Shown here: positions 62,711 through 64,000 of the stretch, in pieces
How positions within the stretch are numbered: position 1 is the first letter of the stretch
Layout of the letters: every line of letters starts with the position of its first letter
Assembly: GCA_904846265.1 (NCBI GenBank)
Contig: CAJHAA010000001.1
Location: 408,616 to 472,615 of the forward strand
Source: Psychrobacter immobilis
GTDB taxonomy: Bacteria; Pseudomonadota; Gammaproteobacteria; Pseudomonadales; Moraxellaceae
Reading direction: 5' to 3'
DNA: 64,000 nt
Position numbers and translations under genes: made by a program
The notes under the pieces: model-generated
What the model was told of the DNA's origin: nothing
The model's input: only the letters and a program-made list of their open reading frames with translations
The model's database searches: none

Positions 62711-63444
62711 TTGTTAAGTCAGCGCTTATTAAGATTGGCGAGTTAGATATACATTTAACTCGCAAGGATATTAAAAACCTACATATCAGCGTGATGCCAC
62801 CTGATGGACAGGTCAGAGTATCTGCGCCTGATGCTATGACCAATACGGCCATTCGGATGGCTGTCATCCACCGTATACCTTGGATTCGGCGTCAGCAGGC
62901 TGCCTTTGCCAAGCAAGAGCGTCAATCTACAAGGGAGATGGTAAATGGAGAGACGCATTATCTTTGGGGCAGGCGTTACCGGCTCGAAGTGATTGAGCTT
63001 GATGACCTAAAGTCTCAAACCGTCAAATTAAAAAGCGGCAAGCTTATACTAACCGTAAATAAAGGGCTATCTGATGAAGTAAAAATTAAGCTATTGTCTG
63101 AATACTATCGTGGCCGACTAAAAGCCAGAGCACCTGACCTTATCGATAAATGGTCGAAGAAAACTGGTGTCACTATCAGCGATTGGCAGATCCAAAAAAT
63201 GAAAACCAAATGGGGCAGCTGTAATATAGAAGAAGGAAACATACGGCTTAACTTAGATTTGGCCAAAAAGCCACTACCCTGTTTGGAATATATCATCTTG
63301 CATGAATTGCTACATTTTAAAGAGCGGCAGCACAATGATAGGTTCAAGGCCCTACTAGACACTTATATGCCTGACTGGCGATCTAGGCGCGACTTGCTCA
63401 ACCAGATGCCATTAGGTCAAGAAAACTGGAAACATAAAGAGTAA
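62707..63444 (+). CDS. YgjP-like metallopeptidase (DUF45/M48-related)
   Basis: This is a 245-residue protein of the YgjP/DUF45 family. The zinc motif HELLHFKERQHNDRF (HExxH) lies near the C-terminus, after the family hallmark TKWGSCNIEEGNIRLNLDL. It is predicted to be cytoplasmic; there is no signal peptide. The GTG start overlaps the hsdR stop by four bases, so it is coupled to the restriction operon. Such proteases often close type I operons; a role in controlling HsdR levels has been suggested in general but is not shown here. Confidence 0.88.
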   Translation: MIVKSALIKIGELDIHLTRKDIKNLHISVMPPDGQVRVSAPDAMTNTAIRMAVIHRIPWIRRQQAAFAKQERQSTREMVNGETHYLWGRRYRLEVIELDDLKSQTVKLKSGKLILTVNKGLSDEVKIKLLSEYYRGRLKARAPDLIDKWSKKTGVTISDWQIQKMKTKWGSCNIEEGNIRLNLDLAKKPLPCLEYIILHELLHFKERQHNDRFKALLDTYMPDWRSRRDLLNQMPLGQENWKHKE

Positions 63445-63490
63445 TGCTTTAGTTATAGACTAACGCTTAGGTTTGAGCCTCTACCTAGTC

Positions 63491-63873
63491 TTAAGCATAT
63501 AACGCCTTTAAACAAAAACAGTCTGGCTCATCAGTGATTCTTGAGCTGTAATATATATACGCATCATTAGATAATAATGCTTCAACAGCTTCTGATATAT
63601 AAGAAAAGACTTCTAGTGAGGGACTTTCGATACTCTCTATGGTAACTAACAGTCTCTTAGCATGACGAGCTTTTATAAATTGACTAACTAACTGCTGTGT
63701 AGCTGCCTTTACTGATTTCGATATAGATTCACCTGTGGCACTTGCTTGAATGAACTGGAATGAATTGCCATACTCAAACAGACTTTTGATATCCACAACA
63801 TCTATACCGATGATGGTACTTGCAGAGTTTACATCAAGTACTCTAATGACCTTATCTACTTCATTAGGCTGAC
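63491..63873 (-). pseudogene. FtsZ/tubulin-like gene, C-terminal part, cut by IS element
   Basis: Starting from the GTG at 63796, the minus-strand frame encodes 101 residues, and it stays open upstream to the IS end at 63874 (about 25 more codons, reading QPNEVDKVIRVLDVNSASTI). The sequence IGIDVVDIKSLFEYG...ASATGE aligns with the FtsZ segment 'NVDFADVRTVMSEMG...ASGE'. KRLLVTIES...PSLEVFSYISEAVEALLSNDAYIYYSSRITDEPD aligns with the C-terminal FtsZ domain. The FtsZ C-terminal tail peptide is missing. The GTPase half lies beyond the IS or is lost. It is a divergent FtsZ/tubulin-like protein rather than the cell-division gene, judged from pattern alone. Confidence 0.6.
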
Positions 63874-64000
63874 TGTAGTGGCATAATAAAATTGGACAGC
63901 TTCTAAGAGGTTATAATAACCCAAAGAAGGAAACTAGTATGACCAACAATCGCAATCAATATACCCGAGAATTCAAGCTTGAAGCCATCAGCTTAGTGAC
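63874..64000 (+). mobile_element. IS3-family insertion sequence, left end
   Basis: TGTAGTGGCATAATAAAATT followed by GGACAG is an IS3-type terminal sequence (TG...ATGGACAg-like) lying in front of an orfA start. It interrupts the FtsZ-like gene on its left side and runs out of the window. Confidence 0.7.
63939..64000 (+). CDS. IS3-family transposase OrfA, N-terminal part
   Basis: The window ends after 20 codons: MTNNRNQYTREFKLEAISLV, the typical start of an IS3 OrfA (HTH_Tnp_1; 'tr.yt.EFK.eAV.l' pattern). GAAGGAAAC precedes the ATG. A programmed frameshift with orfB would be expected downstream, outside the window. Confidence 0.85.
   Translation, partial: MTNNRNQYTREFKLEAISLV

Noticed and set aside
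63491..63796. Complete small gene of 101 codons
   Set aside because: The GTG has no ribosome site, and the frame and the FtsZ-like similarity continue upstream to the IS end, so it is a truncated gene.

Overview
The window looks like chromosomal DNA of a gammaproteobacterium of the Moraxellaceae, most likely Psychrobacter. This is an inference from gene content and protein style (DUF2058 protein, ynj-type transporter, TVP38-reductase fusion, GlpM, NhaP2, Fur-boxed siderophore receptors) and from moderate-to-low G+C; no 16S rRNA gene is present.

Region 1 (1-13 kb) is an iron and haem uptake locus. It holds the end of a TonB-dependent receptor with a HmuY-like lipoprotein, a DUF2470/siderophore-interacting reductase, a TonB siderophore receptor, a PvdE/YojI-type peptide exporter, a PepSY membrane protein, and a second siderophore receptor followed by a siderophore-interacting flavoreductase. 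Fur-box-like sites precede three of the transcription units.

Region 2 (13-26.6 kb) is ordinary core genome: a ChrR-like cupin, a tandem universal stress protein, a DUF2058 protein and a DoxX-like membrane protein. Next comes a ynj-like operon (TVP38-flavin reductase fusion, YnjB, YnjC, YnjD, CDP-alcohol phosphatidyltransferase, fatty acid hydroxylase). An AhpD-like/DsbA-like gene pair follows, together with a TetR regulator that shares an operator motif with the pair.

Region 3 (26.7-40 kb) has a minus-strand cluster for guanidino-compound catabolism: guanidinobutyrase, 5-guanidino-2-oxopentanoate decarboxylase-like enzyme, Dld-like dehydrogenase, YjiH transporter and aldehyde dehydrogenase, with a divergent LysR regulator. 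NhaP2, GlpM and a 2-keto acid decarboxylase follow. Together the cluster would turn 2-ketoarginine into 4-aminobutyrate plus urea.

Region 4 (40.3 kb to the end) is an accessory defence island that begins at a tRNA-Gly(GCC) gene. It opens with a Cro-type regulator, an excisionase-like protein, a tyrosine recombinase and two small genes. It then carries a three-gene GHKL ATPase-Z1 helicase-AIPR operon, a MITE-like element, a small ORF with a strong leader hairpin and an LRR protein. Last is a type I restriction-modification operon in which two DUF262 (GmrSD-type) genes lie between hsdS and hsdR, with a YgjP-type metallopeptidase at its end. The window closes with the C-terminal half of a divergent FtsZ/tubulin-like gene cut by an IS3-family element. 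The right end of the island is not in the window.
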